Shown: positions 9,612 through 21,967, counted from the first letter of the stretch. The stretch is DNA of 64,000 nucleotides from Lycium barbarum (GCF_019175385.1 NC_083348.1:50614950-50678949); one strand, 5' to 3'. Translations and numbers: made by a program. Notes: generated by a model from the letters alone, not told the origin.

Positions 9612-12600
9612 TGTCACGACCCAACTAGGGGCCGTGACGAGTACCCGATACTTGTACCGAGCACCCCTTATCTATCTCGTATAAACAGTGCCATATTTTT
9701 TTTTTTTTTTGAAACATAGACTTGCAAACGTCGTTAATACTTTATACAACAACATCATAATGCCCAAACATCGTATATCTACTGAACCTGCCTAACTGTA
9801 CATATCTGTCTACGAGCCTCTAGACATAGTGTAATTACACATAGAAAGGGCCGAGTACTATCGTGCCCGAATATACATATACAAAATAGTACCGCTGAAG
9901 TAAAGCTCCGGAACAACTGGAGCACTGTAGAGTACTGCTGATAAGCTCCTATAGATCACGTCCACCAGCCTGCTGACCTGCGCGGCATGAAACGCATCGT
10001 CCACAAGAAGGGACGTCAGTACGAATAGTGTACCGAGTATGTAAGGCATGGAAAATAATAGAAGCAGTAATATAGAGCATGATTAACAATATCAGGGAAT
10101 CATAGGATCGATAATGCAGCAAGAAAATAACCTGCACGTGGCGAGGCCCCTTCTCGGGCCGGCTTTCATATGGACTTGTCCCCCTTTTTTTTTTTTTTTC
10201 CTTCTGCAACGTTTCTTTTTCGTAGACTTAGGAACTAGGGTTAATATCATGTTGCATTTTGTCACATTACGCTCTGCACTATCATAGTATGTCGTATCCG
10301 GTCATATCGTAGCTTATCACCTCACGGTATTTTATATTCTAGCGTATCATGTCATAGTGTGGCTTGCCACAATATAGTCTAGCTTATCATATCCTATCTT
10401 ATCATATCATAGCATTTCGTGTCATAGTATATCATCTTATTACATAGCTTTCCTTTGAAAATCTCTTCTTATACATATATGTAAAAATAAGATGTCTCAT
10501 ATTGCCGAGGCGTCGGCAGCCGATCCATTTAGCCATAAATGTACTTCCCGGGTCCGGGCATCCCGCGTCCGGGACGATATCATGTCATGTAATGCCAACT
10601 GATCAGGTGGAAATGCGTGTATAACGCTCTGCCCTTATCCCCATCTTCCCCGTATACGTGTACATACATCATGCTTATATGTCAGCGTCTATAGCGCTCT
10701 GAATCTTTGATTATAGACATACTCTGGTATCATGTATGGATGTCGGCGACTATAGCGCTCTAGATCTTTGATTATATACACAGCTTGTACATACATATGT
10801 GTTTTACATACATTTACTTACATTATCTACATATACATATAGTGTATAAGCGTACAAGGGGGCCAAGGAGAACCATGTATCCATCGGAGTGACGTAAGGT
10901 CGGTGACCTCCGATTATCTTATGAAAGGATAGTGATCGTTTTGTCTTACCTCGGAAAGAAAACAAGTATTTAAGATGAGAGTATCAATGGAGGATAATAT
11001 TATAATGGACGTAAAATAAAATCGGGGTATTATAGATGTCATTTCATAGACTTTGAAATCTTCTAGAAAATAAAATCATGGCTAGGGAATATAAATAAGT
11101 TTCAAGAATTAGTTTGTCACTTTCATGTTCGTATAAGGTGCTTAGCTTAGTCGTCTTAGTCATAGGGTCATTCCGGTGGTACGTATTATAGGCATTCCCG
11201 CTTATCTAACATCATGGTCATCCTTGTCATCACAGAGGCATCCTCGTTAGAGGAATCATAGTACTTATCTCATGGTAACAAGATCGGGATCAAAGGTTCC
11301 CTTCGGGTTCACTTGAAGTACATCAACCAATACTATAGGAAAGTCCGGGGGTAGCGGGCCCACCTCGGGCCGGATGAGGTGGCGTATATTATTTACATAT
11401 ACTACAGGTCATGACATTACTTGTGAGGGTTCTAGGGTGATCGGGTCCCATTTACGCACGTCATAGAGGTCTAGGAGGTCTTTCTATCATTTTGCGCACT
11501 TTCTACTTCAATTCAATTGAATGAAAAGTTGAAAACTTTAGGTGCGGATTCCGGGGATTGAGGTCGTCCCCGAGGCTTGTGCCCGACTTCTTACAACCAA
11601 GACATGCCATAGAAAGAAGGGTGAAGCCTTACATACCTCTCTCCGCTCCTTTAGCTACTCCAAAATCGCGTCACAATCTCGTCAAAATCTGCAATTTGGT
11701 CAAGTTTACCAAAACTTTCATTAGTATACTTTGAGTTAGAATCTTAAGGAAACATTTGGCTACCGAAATTTCGACAGCACTTCCCCTATAAATACTCCAT
11801 CCCACCAAGTTCAACTTGGCTAATTTCAATCAACAACAATCCCGGGAATTCAACCCGGCCAAAATATCAACCACAATTCCAACAACAACAATACTAACAA
11901 CTTCCATATTCAATCAACTTACTACTTCTTCCAAAACTTTCTAACTTTTATGAAAACAATGACAACCTCATAATCTATATTCCAACAACATCATACTAAA
12001 TAAAATTGACTCATTCTCTTCCATTTTTTTTCCATAACCACACGGCCAACACCAACATACACACTACAACTTCTCAATATTCATTCAACTTCCATTTTTT
12101 TTTTCCATATATCATTCACAACAATAACAACCAAACATTAATTAAAATAATTGAAGCATGGCTCATACACATATATACATACACACGGCCATGTACTATA
12201 TTTCTCTCCTTCATAAATTTCATCCATTTTAGCATACTACAACACATATAAACCATGTATAACACATAAAGCAAGGTTAGAATTTTACCTTTATTCTTCA
12301 ACTTCTCACTTGCTTATCTCTTGGAAACCTATATGATTTTGAATTTTTCTTGCTCCAACAACAACTTCACCTTGTTGTGCACCCTCTACTTGATAGAAAA
12401 TAATTTTTGGAGAGATTTTTTTCAATTTTTCTTGGAATTTTTGTTCTTGGCCGAAAGGCCTTGGGGTTTCTCCCCTTCTTTCTTTCTTTTGAGTTCTTGA
12501 AATTTCTAGACACTTAATGGATGAAGATGACTTAGTCATCCCTTATATTGACTAAGTCTTATTTCATATTGGGCTTGGACCCTCTCCAAGGCCGGTTGGG

Positions 12601-12886
12601 CCTATAAATTCCCAAAGAAAACCTTCAAGCCCATTTATATTTTGGGCTACTACTTGAAATTCTTGAAGGCAATTTTTCCAACTTCCAATTTTGCCCTTCG
12701 TCTTCCTCCGTATTTCCACGAGTCATGTCGTGAACTCCCCTTCATGCTCTTGACCTTTCTCATTATTTCCACTCCTAGACTCTTCATAAACAACTCAAGT
12801 GCCAAACACAATAAAATGTAGCCTCGCTTGTCGTTTTCCCGCGATTGTCTTGAATTATCCAATTACATAAAACGCGGGGTATAACA
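9612..12886 (-). repeat. Family A 5' LTR
   Basis: Near-identical partner of 3960-7236. The promoter would be the CAATATAAGG TATA-like site (12541-12550 on the plus strand), giving a long transcribed leader. The donor-like block is at 11603-11638 and the hairpin module at 9978-10036. One hairpin arm base differs here: CGCAT in place of CGCAG at 9997. Confidence 0.95.
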
Positions 12887-12891
12887 CTTCA
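12887..12891. repeat. Target-site duplication CTTCA (right)
   Basis: Matches 3955-3959. After it the integrase reading frame of the host element resumes. Confidence 0.95.
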
Positions 12892-14166
12892 GAGTGCCCA
12901 AAACTTTGGATATACTTGTTGAACATTTCTTTTGGCCAGGCATGCGAAAGGATGTTGAGAAAGTGTGCTCTCAATGTCTTGAATGTAAACAAGCCAAATC
13001 AAAAGTGTTACCACATGGTCTTTATACTCCTTTACCTGTTCCCACTTCCTTTAGCTTGATATTTCCATGGATTTTGTGTTAGGTTTTCCTAGAACTAAGC
13101 ATGGTAAGGACAGTATATTTGTGGTGGTAGATAGATTTTCAAAAATGGCTCGCTTTATTCCATGTTTGAAGACTAATGATGCATCACATGTGGCTGATTT
13201 GTTTGTAAAAGAAGTGGTTAAATTACATGGTATACCTAAAACTATTATTAGTGATAGGGATGCTAAGTTTTTAAGTCACTTTTGGAGAGTTCTTTGGGGA
13301 AAGTTGGGAACTAAACTACTATTTTCTACGTCTTGTCACCCGCAAACTGACGGGCAAACAAAAGTAGTTAATAGGACTTTAGGGAATATGTTGAGGTCTG
13401 TTCTAAAAGGAAAATTAACATTTTGGGAAGAACAGGCTATGGTAGAATTTACCTATAATAGAACTGTCCATTCTTCTACAGGTAAGTCTCCTTTTGAAGT
13501 TGTTTATGGCTTTAATCCCCTCACCCCCCTTGATTTGCTGCCTTTGCCTACTGATAATATTGTTAATCTTGATGGTAGGAAGAAGGCTGAAATGATGAAG
13601 AAGATTCATGAACAAACAAAGCTTGCAATTGTGGGGAAGAATGAGCAGACTGCCTTAAGGTCTATAAGGGGCGAAAATTTGTTATTTTTAAGCCCGGGGA
13701 TCAAGTATGGGTGCATTTCAGGAAGGAAAAGTTTCCTGCCAAAAGAAGATCCAAACTTGACCCAAGAGGAGATGGTCCATTTGAAGTCCTTGAAAGGATC
13801 GGAGACAATGCTTACAAACTTGATCTTCCTAGTGAGTATCAAGTTAGTGCTACTTTCAATGTTTGTGATCTTTCCTTATTTGATGCAGGGTTAAATTCGA
13901 GGACGAATTCATCTCAAGAAGAGGGGAATGATAGCATCCATGGTAGTTCAAAATTATTGAAGGATGTGGATGAAGACTTGGAAGTTCCAAGAAGACCCAT
14001 GACAAGATCTCAAACAAGGAAATTGCAAGACAAGCTTAATAGGCTACAATCAACAATTCAAAAGTGTCTTGTGATGGAAGAAGAGCTCCAGCCCAATTCA
14101 GATTTTTTCCTCAAGTCTTACACTTATTTGGAGGCCCAAATTAAAGTCCAAAGTGAGATGGAATGA
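12887..14166 (+). pseudogene. CRM-like pol continued: integrase and C-terminal tail
   Basis: Continues the frame cut at 3959. Zinc finger end [12 protein letters not shown] (12969 onward), a frame shift near 13065, then the core [24 protein letters not shown] and QTDGQTKVVNR. The third catalytic residue, glutamate in GQTE, is lysine here (GAA to AAA). A second shift near 13660-13690 leads to HFRKEKFPAKRRSK and GDGPFEVLERIGDNAYKLDL, and the tail has LNSRTNSSQEEGND and PMTRSQTRKLQ. It is a sister of the 1-1272 copy, not a duplicate. Two frameshifts and the E-to-K change make it inactive. Confidence 0.9.
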
Positions 14167-14888
14167 GGCCCAAATCAGCCCCAAAAGAAGAAGTTTCCAG
14201 CAGCCCAAAATTAGCCCAAATATTAGTTTCTAGAATAAACATTTAATTGTTGTTTTAATCTATGTTGACTTGCATTGGTCCAAGTGTGGGTAGTCTTCTA
14301 GGTTGTTTTAATCTATGTTGACTGCCTTGGTCCAAGTGTGAGAAGTCTTCTATGCTTCTAGGGAAGATAATTCCCATTTATTTCTATTTTGACTAGCTCC
14401 TTCTTTACAACTATATAAAGGGGTGATTATCATTCATTGTAAATCTGATTTTGAAGAATATATTATATTGAGAGTTCTTTTGAACCTTTGTGGCATTACT
14501 TTAGGATTTATCTTTCAACCTAACTAGTTCTTAGTTCAAGGTAGTAAGATAACTTTTTCTTTGATATCTTTTTGGTATTCTTTCGAAGGCGATTAGTTCT
14601 AAATACTAATTGTTGTCTTAAGTTACTCACAAAGAGGTCAGGATCCTAATCTACCGTTTTTGATTTGTTATCTCAAGTAAAGGCGTTAGATTTCTTTCTA
14701 TAAATCTATACGTTGTTACTTGGATCTTGTCAAGACTTTAGAACTAACGTTCTTGGAAATTCGTGAATTGTTCCTTCGAATTTCTCATATCTTTTATTTT
14801 CTAGTTTTTAGATTCTTTTCTATATTTGCTTCCGCACTTCTTATATTTTAATTATAAGTTTGGGATCTCCCTAACCTCGTTGTTATCA
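14167..14888 (+). repeat. CRM-like LTR shared by upstream pol and downstream gag
   Basis: Lies between a pol end and a PBS-gag start, so it is the 3' LTR of one copy and the 5' LTR of the next in a tandem arrangement. It has a TATA box (TATATAAA, 14412-14419), a 53-bp tandem duplication starting at 14249 and 14302, and ends GTTATCA before the PBS. The exact left edge is not defined. Confidence 0.75.
14412..14419 (+). promoter_or_regulatory. TATA box in CRM-like LTR
   Basis: TATATAAA, followed by GGGGTGA. It lies about 470 bp before the LTR end, a usual place for the U3/R border. Confidence 0.65.
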
Positions 14889-14890
14889 AG

Positions 14891-14902
14891 TGGTATCAGA
14901 GC
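14891..14902 (+). other. Primer-binding site (tRNA-iMet type)
   Basis: TGGTATCAGAGC two bases after the LTR end. The following 14903-15426 is a noncoding A-rich leader with a duplicated AAAAAGTACTGTAGC motif (about 14978 and 15005). Confidence 0.92.
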
Positions 14903-15426
14903 GGTTTTATCAAGATTCCGTTCTTGATAATCTTGGGGATTTCTTGAAAAAAAAAAGAGCAAAAAAATAATAATTAAAAAGTACTGTAGCAGTGAACAGT
15001 GACAAAAAGTACTGTAGCCGTGAACAATGACGAGAAAAAAATTGGGTGTTTGCTCTCCAAGAAATTTCTTCCATCTATTTGTTTTCTAAAGATTAAGATA
15101 GAAAACAAGAAGAGGGGATCCTAGATCTTTAAAGCTAAGAAGCAATCAATTTTTTTTTCTTACTCCTTTTATCTTGTTAAAAAAAAAAGTCCTTTTTGTT
15201 CGAGTCTTGTTTCAACTAAATTCTAATTCTTTCTAGGATTGGTTCTTCATTTTGTTTAGTGCCCAAAATTCTTTATTTTACTACTAAGGGCTTGATTCTA
15301 GTAGGGTTTAATTATAAATCCATAAAGTGTTTTCCCAAAGGTTATTTGAGTGGAAAAAGGCAAGAGTGAGTGAGAACAATTGAGGGGGAAAAAAAGCCAA
15401 AGTTTGAGTGATAAATAGTTTTTGAG

Positions 15427-16014
15427 ATGACCAATACAGGTGGTAGTGATGATGAAAGGAGGGCTCATCAAGAAGCCGAGATCCGAGGAAGAAATGATTT
15501 CACTCTACAAGCTATGCACCAACAATTCGAAAAATGGACCTTGCAATTTCAAGAGATCAAGGATGCCATTGCTGAACAAAATGAGACAATAGCTGAACTT
15601 AGGAGGGGAGATCAACATGTTGTACAACCACAAAATAATCCTAGGCCTCAAAATAGAAGAAATATGCCCCATGCCCCCATTGTAAATCAAGAATACCATA
15701 TAGATGATTTTGTTGATGATCTTGATGTAAATCTAGATAGGGTAGGGAGAGATAGGAGGGGACAACGAGGAAGAGTGCAAGATGATAACATTAACAGCAT
15801 AAAGCTGAAGATGCCAACTTTCAAGGGCACAAGAGATCGAGACTTGTACCTTGATTGGGAGCGGAAAGTTGAAGCCATTTTTTATTGTCATAACTATTCT
15901 GATGCTAAGAAGGTAAAGCTTGCCGTTGTTGAATTTTCTGACTATGCTTCTATTTGGTGGAAAAAGCTTACAAGGGATAGACAACAAGATGGAGAACCAC
16001 CCATTGCTACTTGA
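15427..16014 (+). pseudogene. gag: Truncated CRM/Galadriel-like Gag
   Basis: 195 residues starting at an ATG right after a noncoding leader. Residues 25-60 form a likely coiled coil (LQAMHQQFEKWTLQFQEI onward). An arginine-rich region covers 105-117. The Retrotrans_gag domain begins at about 125 with IKLKMPTFKGTRDRDLYLDW and continues to ASIWWKKLTRDR (174-184). The frame is cut at 16012 where LARD1 LTR sequence starts; normal Gags of this type run at least 200 residues further, to a zinc knuckle. The remaining part has no stops. It would have formed the particle shell. Confidence 0.88.
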
Positions 16015-17680
16015 GTTTGTGGGCTGTTTTCTCGTTATAATCATATGATATAAGGATAGAATTTGTAGTAAATGACTTCCTTATATTGTTGAGAATGTTA
16101 TTAAGTTAAGAAAGGAGCATACAAAAGGTGACATGGGTTGTACAGATCCTACTTCAAGCTTGACGATCATTATAAAGTATTATGAAGTCATTATGGATAT
16201 ATATGTTGTGTTGTGGAGATTTATTTTTGTTATTTTGGCTGTTATGGTGATATATGGAATTCGGAGGTATTAGCGATATTGGGGAGATGCTACCTGTTTC
16301 GTTGTAGGATCAAGTTATCAATTGATATACGCAATAAACGAAAGCCACCTAAAGTCATACACGTATTTCCTTGTTATAGGATTAGCATCAGCATTACGAC
16401 GAGGTCGTTTTGGGTTTATATTGGCAACTAAAGGTATGTAAAGCTAACCCTTCTTTCTTTTGGCATGATTTATATGAAACGAACGAACGACGAATGTATG
16501 AGCTCCTATTCTTAGAGACACTAGGATGGTTAATGTTCTTGCTTTCCATAAGCTGTTTCATATTGTCTCGATACGTGTCTATGATTCCTGAAGTTCCTTT
16601 TGACATAATTCATAATGACGTTCGAGGGATACTTGATATGACTGTCTCCGTTGATACTCAAGTGTTAGTTCATTCTACCTATTCTATTGAGTCTCAGATG
16701 ATGATTTGATTTGCATATGGTTACTCACTACTCTGCTCGTGCATACTGTTATTATATCTTTCACCGACTCCCGGGCCGGGTATGTTCTCGTGCACAGTTC
16801 ACTACATTATTCACCGAGTCCCTCACTAGAGGGCCGGGTACGGTATATGTATATATATATGATGATATGATGATATGATTATGGTGCCAAGGATGGTATG
16901 TGATGACTTTATTCACCGAGTCCCGTAATGGGCCGGGTACGATATATGATAATGACATGCATGTTTTACGTTTCATAAGGCCAGTGTATTGGTATTTAAA
17001 TGTCATACTTGTCTCCTATAATCTCTATTTCAGTCGTGATTCTCTTGTTGTATTTCAAGCTTTATATACTCAGTACATATCTCGTACTGACCCCCTTTTC
17101 TTCGGGGGACTACGTTTCAAGCCCGCAGGTACAGATACTCGATTTGGCGATCCTCCAGCTTAGGATTTCCACTCAGCTGTCTTGGGGAGCTCCATTGTCC
17201 CGGAGCCTAGACTTTTGTATAGATCGTTTGATGTATATATATGTTTAGCCAGGGGTACGGCGGGGCCCTGTCCCGTCATATTTCACTATCGATACACTTA
17301 GAGGTCTGTAGACATATGTGTGGGTTGTGTATAAGTTTTGTTCAACTGTGTCTATATGGCTTACGTATGGTATTGACACGTTTTGATAGCCTTGTCGGCT
17401 TATGTATGGTATTGACATATTGTGGCAGCCTTGTCGTCTTGCGTATCATATTGACATGTAGTGGCAGCCTTGTCGGCTTGCGTATCATATTATATTTTGA
17501 TTAGTTGTGACTCCTCAGGAGACAGGTTATCTGGATACGTATGATGACGTTGTGAACCTTTGGGGTTCTTTTGCAAAGTTTCCATATTGTTCTTAAGAAT
17601 CAGTTGTCTATATTTAACAGGTACGTATACGGGTGCCCAGCTCGGGCACTAGTCATGGCCTACGGGGTTGGGTCGTGACA
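16013..17680 (+). repeat. LARD1 5' LTR, 5'-truncated
   Basis: Matches 26003-27732 closely, ending GGGTCGTGACA. Contains the donor-like block (16432-16467), three CACCGAGTCCC...GGGCCGGG units (16758-16940), the hairpin module (17071-17128) and 39-bp repeats (17366-17495). The third hairpin is CTACG/CGCAG, one mismatch. Confidence 0.9.
17366..17495 (+). repeat. 39-bp tandem repeat in LARD/Tekay LTRs
   Basis: About three units each built around GTGGCAGCCTTGTCGGCTTG. The same array is at 27415-27540, 28390-28470, 36330-36405, 61268-61345 and, reversed, 37235-37310 and 56265-56335. Unit number differs between copies. Confidence 0.85.
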
Positions 17681-17684
17681 AAAG

Positions 17685-17696
17685 TGGTATCAGAGC
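17685..17696 (+). other. Primer-binding site of LARD1
   Basis: TGGTATCAGAGC, four bases after the LTR end at 17680. Confidence 0.95.
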
Positions 17697-20600
17697 AGTT
17701 CATCCTCGGAGTGTCTACAGACCGTGTCTAGTAGAGTCTTGTTTATCGGTGTGTTGTGCACCACCTCTATATAAAGAAAGCTACAGGACATTTAGGATGT
17801 TACTTTTCTTTCTTACTCTAGATCGTGCGATAGAGCCAAAAGATAGGAAATGATATCCCTTATATACTGACCTTTGATTTCAACAAGAGAGTGGTGTCGA
17901 CGAGAGAAGGTAAATAATGCTACCGGGATTACAGAGGTAAGATATTTCATCGAGGTTACGTTATCAGAAATTGTATATACAGAATGGCGAACCGGCCATC
18001 ATTAAGGTAAGTTACTGTAAGTATTGTGGATTGGATGTATATATTGTTGATAAGTTCAGTTATAAGGTGCGCACAGAAGAAGCTGAAGGAATCAGTAACG
18101 GTAAGCAGAATATACGTCAGATATAGTGTGAATGTTGCAGGTATGATGGAAACCTGCAGTTAAAGATTGAAAGGGAAGATAAGCAGGAAAGTGTAACAGG
18201 TACAGTTTGAGTTGGACATACGAGGTAAGTTCATCATTTTCATATTGTTATTGATATGGGGAGCCCTGTGCGGCTATGATACAAGATAATATATATGTAT
18301 ATATGTTGGCCCTGTAAGGCATTGTTGGTATTTCCTGTGTGCAGGTTTTGAGCTAGTAAGAAATACAGAGGAAACTCTGTCAAAATTTTCCTAGAAATAA
18401 AAAAAAAAGGAATGAAATATAAGCTCGTAATATGTCTTGAAAGGTCATGTCAACAGTAATGATAGGATTTGACCAAGTTGCAAGTCTGACTCCGAGAAAT
18501 AAAGTTAACTGTTGAATTGATAGTAATAGTAATTATGAGGTTGATATCGATATGGTAAAAATAAATGCTAGGATAATTTGGAAGGGCTTGTGATACTAAG
18601 AGATGATTTAGAAAAGGGTGGCAAATCTTAATAGAGCGTTATATTGAGGTACCGACTAAATTGATAAGCAGGGGTAAATTATGACGAGTTTATAGTTAAA
18701 AGAAGTAATAATATGATTGAGACAAGAGTATAGAGGAAGAAGAATTGTGAAGAATATGAATGTATTGATATGGCAGCCTGTTAGGTATTAAGGATAAGAT
18801 TGATCAGAAAGGGTAAAAGGTTAAGTACGCCTACTCCACAGAGTGTAGTTAAACCACAGTGAGAATCGGGAATAAGGTTAAGAAGTGCTACACTATAAGA
18901 TTCATTGCAAGCAGGATATAATGTGAATATAATAAGTATTATTAAGAAAATGTGTAAAGCCTAGTGAGGAAGTGACTAAAGGATATGATGTGATCTATGT
19001 GACTAGAGTATAAAGGTAAGTGTGAAACGGAAAAGCGAGCTGTAGAACGAATAAGAAAGGCTTATCAAGTTTTGTAGGGAAAGTTTAGAATAAAGATTAT
19101 ATGATAACGGAAATGATAGCGAGCATAAGGAAAGAAGGAGTAATTGAAAGAAGGAAATAAGAAGAAAGCGAGATAACAGTGCAGTAATAGGTTATGACAT
19201 GTATAGCCGAGAACACGAGTAATATAAGTGACAGAACTGTGAAAGACCAAAACTATAGAAAGATGAGCAACGAGGTAGAGTGAGTGCCAGAAAAAGGACT
19301 GGGATGATAAGAACATATAGGGATCAGCAGAATACGTTTTGAAAATGAGAAAGGGATTATGCAGGAGTAGTGTTTTCCGAAGGATACAGAGGTAGCATGA
19401 GATTCCTCGTGCACAGAATAAAAGATGGACATAGACTGGAGAAATGGTAAGGGAATACTAAAGGAAGCACCCAAGATAGACGTAATTAATCGAGTACGAG
19501 TATAAAATAAAAGGGAAATATATAGCTACAAACTTAAAGATGGAGTACGGCGACAAGGTGATGAGATAAGACTATTATTAAGACGAACTTGATATGATTT
19601 TGAATAAGTTAGATGTCAACGTTTGGTACACAACAAGGGTAAAAGGGCATGAGGCATAAAGGAGTACTGCGTGTATATGACTTCTCATCGAAAATAGTGA
19701 AACCCTTAAAGAATAGGGACTGTAGGCCGGAGGAACAAATGAGGTATTGTGAATTTATTAGAGGAAATAGAGGATGTAGGTTGGGGTAGAGATAATGTTA
19801 CAAGAAAGCTTTGGACACTTATCATCAGGATATAAGTGCTACCTGATTGAGAATTTGGGACGACTATAAGTACTAAATAATTATCGATTGGAGTGGGTGG
19901 AATGTGGCCTTGGATGAGTTCCTACATGGGTTGCATTACTCAAGTATAGATGGTCAAACAAGATTTTGTACTATACCCAGAAAGGTTCTCGTCGCTTCGA
20001 GAATTGTTAAAGTTTCGTACCCGGATAATCAAAGTTATAAATTATAAAGAAAAGACATGGATATGGTACAGTATACTAAGCGAATCAGAAAAAGGATCAT
20101 ATGAATTTGAAATTGGAAATAGGGACATGGAGCAGAATATAAACTGATAATGGTATAAGTGCACCCTGAAGGGGGGGGGGGGGGGGGGGGGGAAGCTGGT
20201 GAGAGCAATGTGAGTATGGAAACAATTGACACTACAATATATTTGATATGAATGCTTAAACTTTAAGTGAGATCCTTCGCTGGAACAAGTTAGCAAGATC
20301 TGAAAGCCAGCAATAAATGGATAGAAGTCAGAATGGTATTTGAAACAGTGCCGAGAATTATTTGTAAAGACCTTGAATGATAAGACATTAGGAAGTGGGT
20401 CTTATAGAAAGAAAGAGTACGATAAGAGAATGGTAACGAGTAACTTAAGAGATGTTATAAAGGATAGCTACGCTATGGATTAAAGGCTAAGATGTTGGCA
20501 ATAGAGTTGTTCGCTATTGATATTGCGACTTATAAGTAGCAAGGAGAAGGGATAGAGAACCTCCTATAGTAGAATACGAGAAAATAAAAGGGTGAATAAA

Positions 20601-21967
20601 GGAAGGGGAAGAAGTATGACAAGATAGGCTACGAGTGCATTTTAGTACGGATGAATCATGTAGAGCATAACGAACCAGGAGAAGGAAAGGCTATGACTAA
20701 GATTGGATATGTTTTATATAAGTTGCACAAGAATAGTTATGCAACCTATGAATATTTGTATGCTAAGAATGAGACCAAGTGAGTACTTGATAAAAAGAGT
20801 AAGGATCCAATAATAACAATGCGATTGTGATATTTTGGATACATTAAGGAAAGGTGTAAGGTGGGTTGAGCCAAATTACCGAGATAAAATTAGTACTAAG
20901 GGCAAATAGGACATGGCCATGGTTGAGCCCCGATACCGATTGAAAGATACGAGAGGAAAATGCAAAGTAAAGCATAAAGATTAGTGAAACGATGTTAAGG
21001 TATTTGAGATTGCAATATAATGTGTGACAGAAAAACTAAGAGAAAAATCTGAGTGAAGAGGCAATGGAAGAGTTTGAAATAAAAATAAAGAAATGACACG
21101 AGATAATAAGCCTAAAGTGTTACCAGTTGGATTAAGGAAAAAGGTGAAATGGTTTAAGCGAGACGATCAGAACAAGCCGGTTACTGGGTGACAGTGAATT
21201 TATATGTCAAATCAAAAAAAAGAATTCTTACAGAATTATACCAGTTAATGATAGAAAGAGCACAGAACAGCTATGTAAAGTTATTATATGAGGGAACTCC
21301 AGCGCTACTTGATAGCCAACTCTAAAGATTGAGATTAAGAGCTATAAAGTAGAGTGACAGTTAAAGTCTTTTAAGGAAGTCGAGAAGTGATACATGAGGC
21401 TGAAGATTTTAGAATATGGACTGGAATAGCAGAGCAATGTAAGGTTATTGAAGTAAAATAATGTTACACCTTGGGAAATTTCGTTTTGTTCGTAGAATCT
21501 GTGAAGGGTCTACAGGTTACCAGAGGCATAAAATACTCCAAGAATTGTAAAGTCTAAAAAATCGACGAAGGACGTCTGCGCGTTATAAAATCTTATTTAA
21601 AGATTACGAGGTAAGGTGAAGTGAACGATACATCTTAAGGGAGTAACTATAAAAGAAGAAAGAGTCGAGTTATGACTAAGTACACCAGGGAGAGAGTAAG
21701 GAGCGGAAGAACTCACAATACAACTGTCAACCAACTGCGAAATAAGGAGGAAAGTAAGCCAACGACGTGGAATTATTACCTCGAGAAGCAACAGAAAGAG
21801 GAAATATTACGGGAATGGTTACTTAGAGATCTGGAATGCATTACAATAAATTGAAGGGATTCAACCAATGAAAAAGGACATGTGAAAAGCAACATATTTC
21901 AATAAAAGGACATTTAAGGAAGTATTGGGAGCGCAGGACTAGTTTAACATTCGAGGATGAATGTTCC
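17697..21967 (+). other. LARD1 internal region, noncoding, purine-rich sense strand
   Basis: The first 120 bp match the Tekay leader (28663-28780), so the element shares its 5' RNA end with a coding relative. The rest matches LARD2 (reverse of 42965-47479) and LARD3 (61546-62148) but no coding domain. I find no frame above about 85 codons on either strand. The sense strand is clearly purine-rich (41 of 60 in the sampled line 19021-19080). It contains a run of 22 G (20171-20192). Long internal RNA without genes is what defines LARDs. Confidence 0.85.
20171..20192 (+). repeat. G22 homopolymer
   Basis: A run of 22 G in the LARD1 sense strand. LARD2 at the matching place has only a short C-run (44731-44737) on the plus strand. 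It can form a G-quadruplex. Length may be affected by sequencing or assembly. Confidence 0.85.

Larger units (their letters stand above)
3960..12886 (-). mobile_element. Family A: complete pol-less Tekay-like LTR retrotransposon
   Basis: An 8,927-bp element with a 5-bp TSD, LTRs of 3,277 bp (3960-7236) and 3,275 bp (9612-12886), a PBS and a purine tract, transcribed on the minus strand. The internal part is only 2,375 bp. It holds a full-length gag, a stub of protease and a 3' noncoding module with a 5S-rRNA-like block. RT, RNase H and integrase are absent. By eye the LTRs differ at five positions plus a 2-bp T-run indel (about 0.15%), so insertion was recent. At a commonly used plant rate of 1.3e-8 per site per year this gives tens of thousands of years. 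It must have used Pol from another element. Confidence 0.95.
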
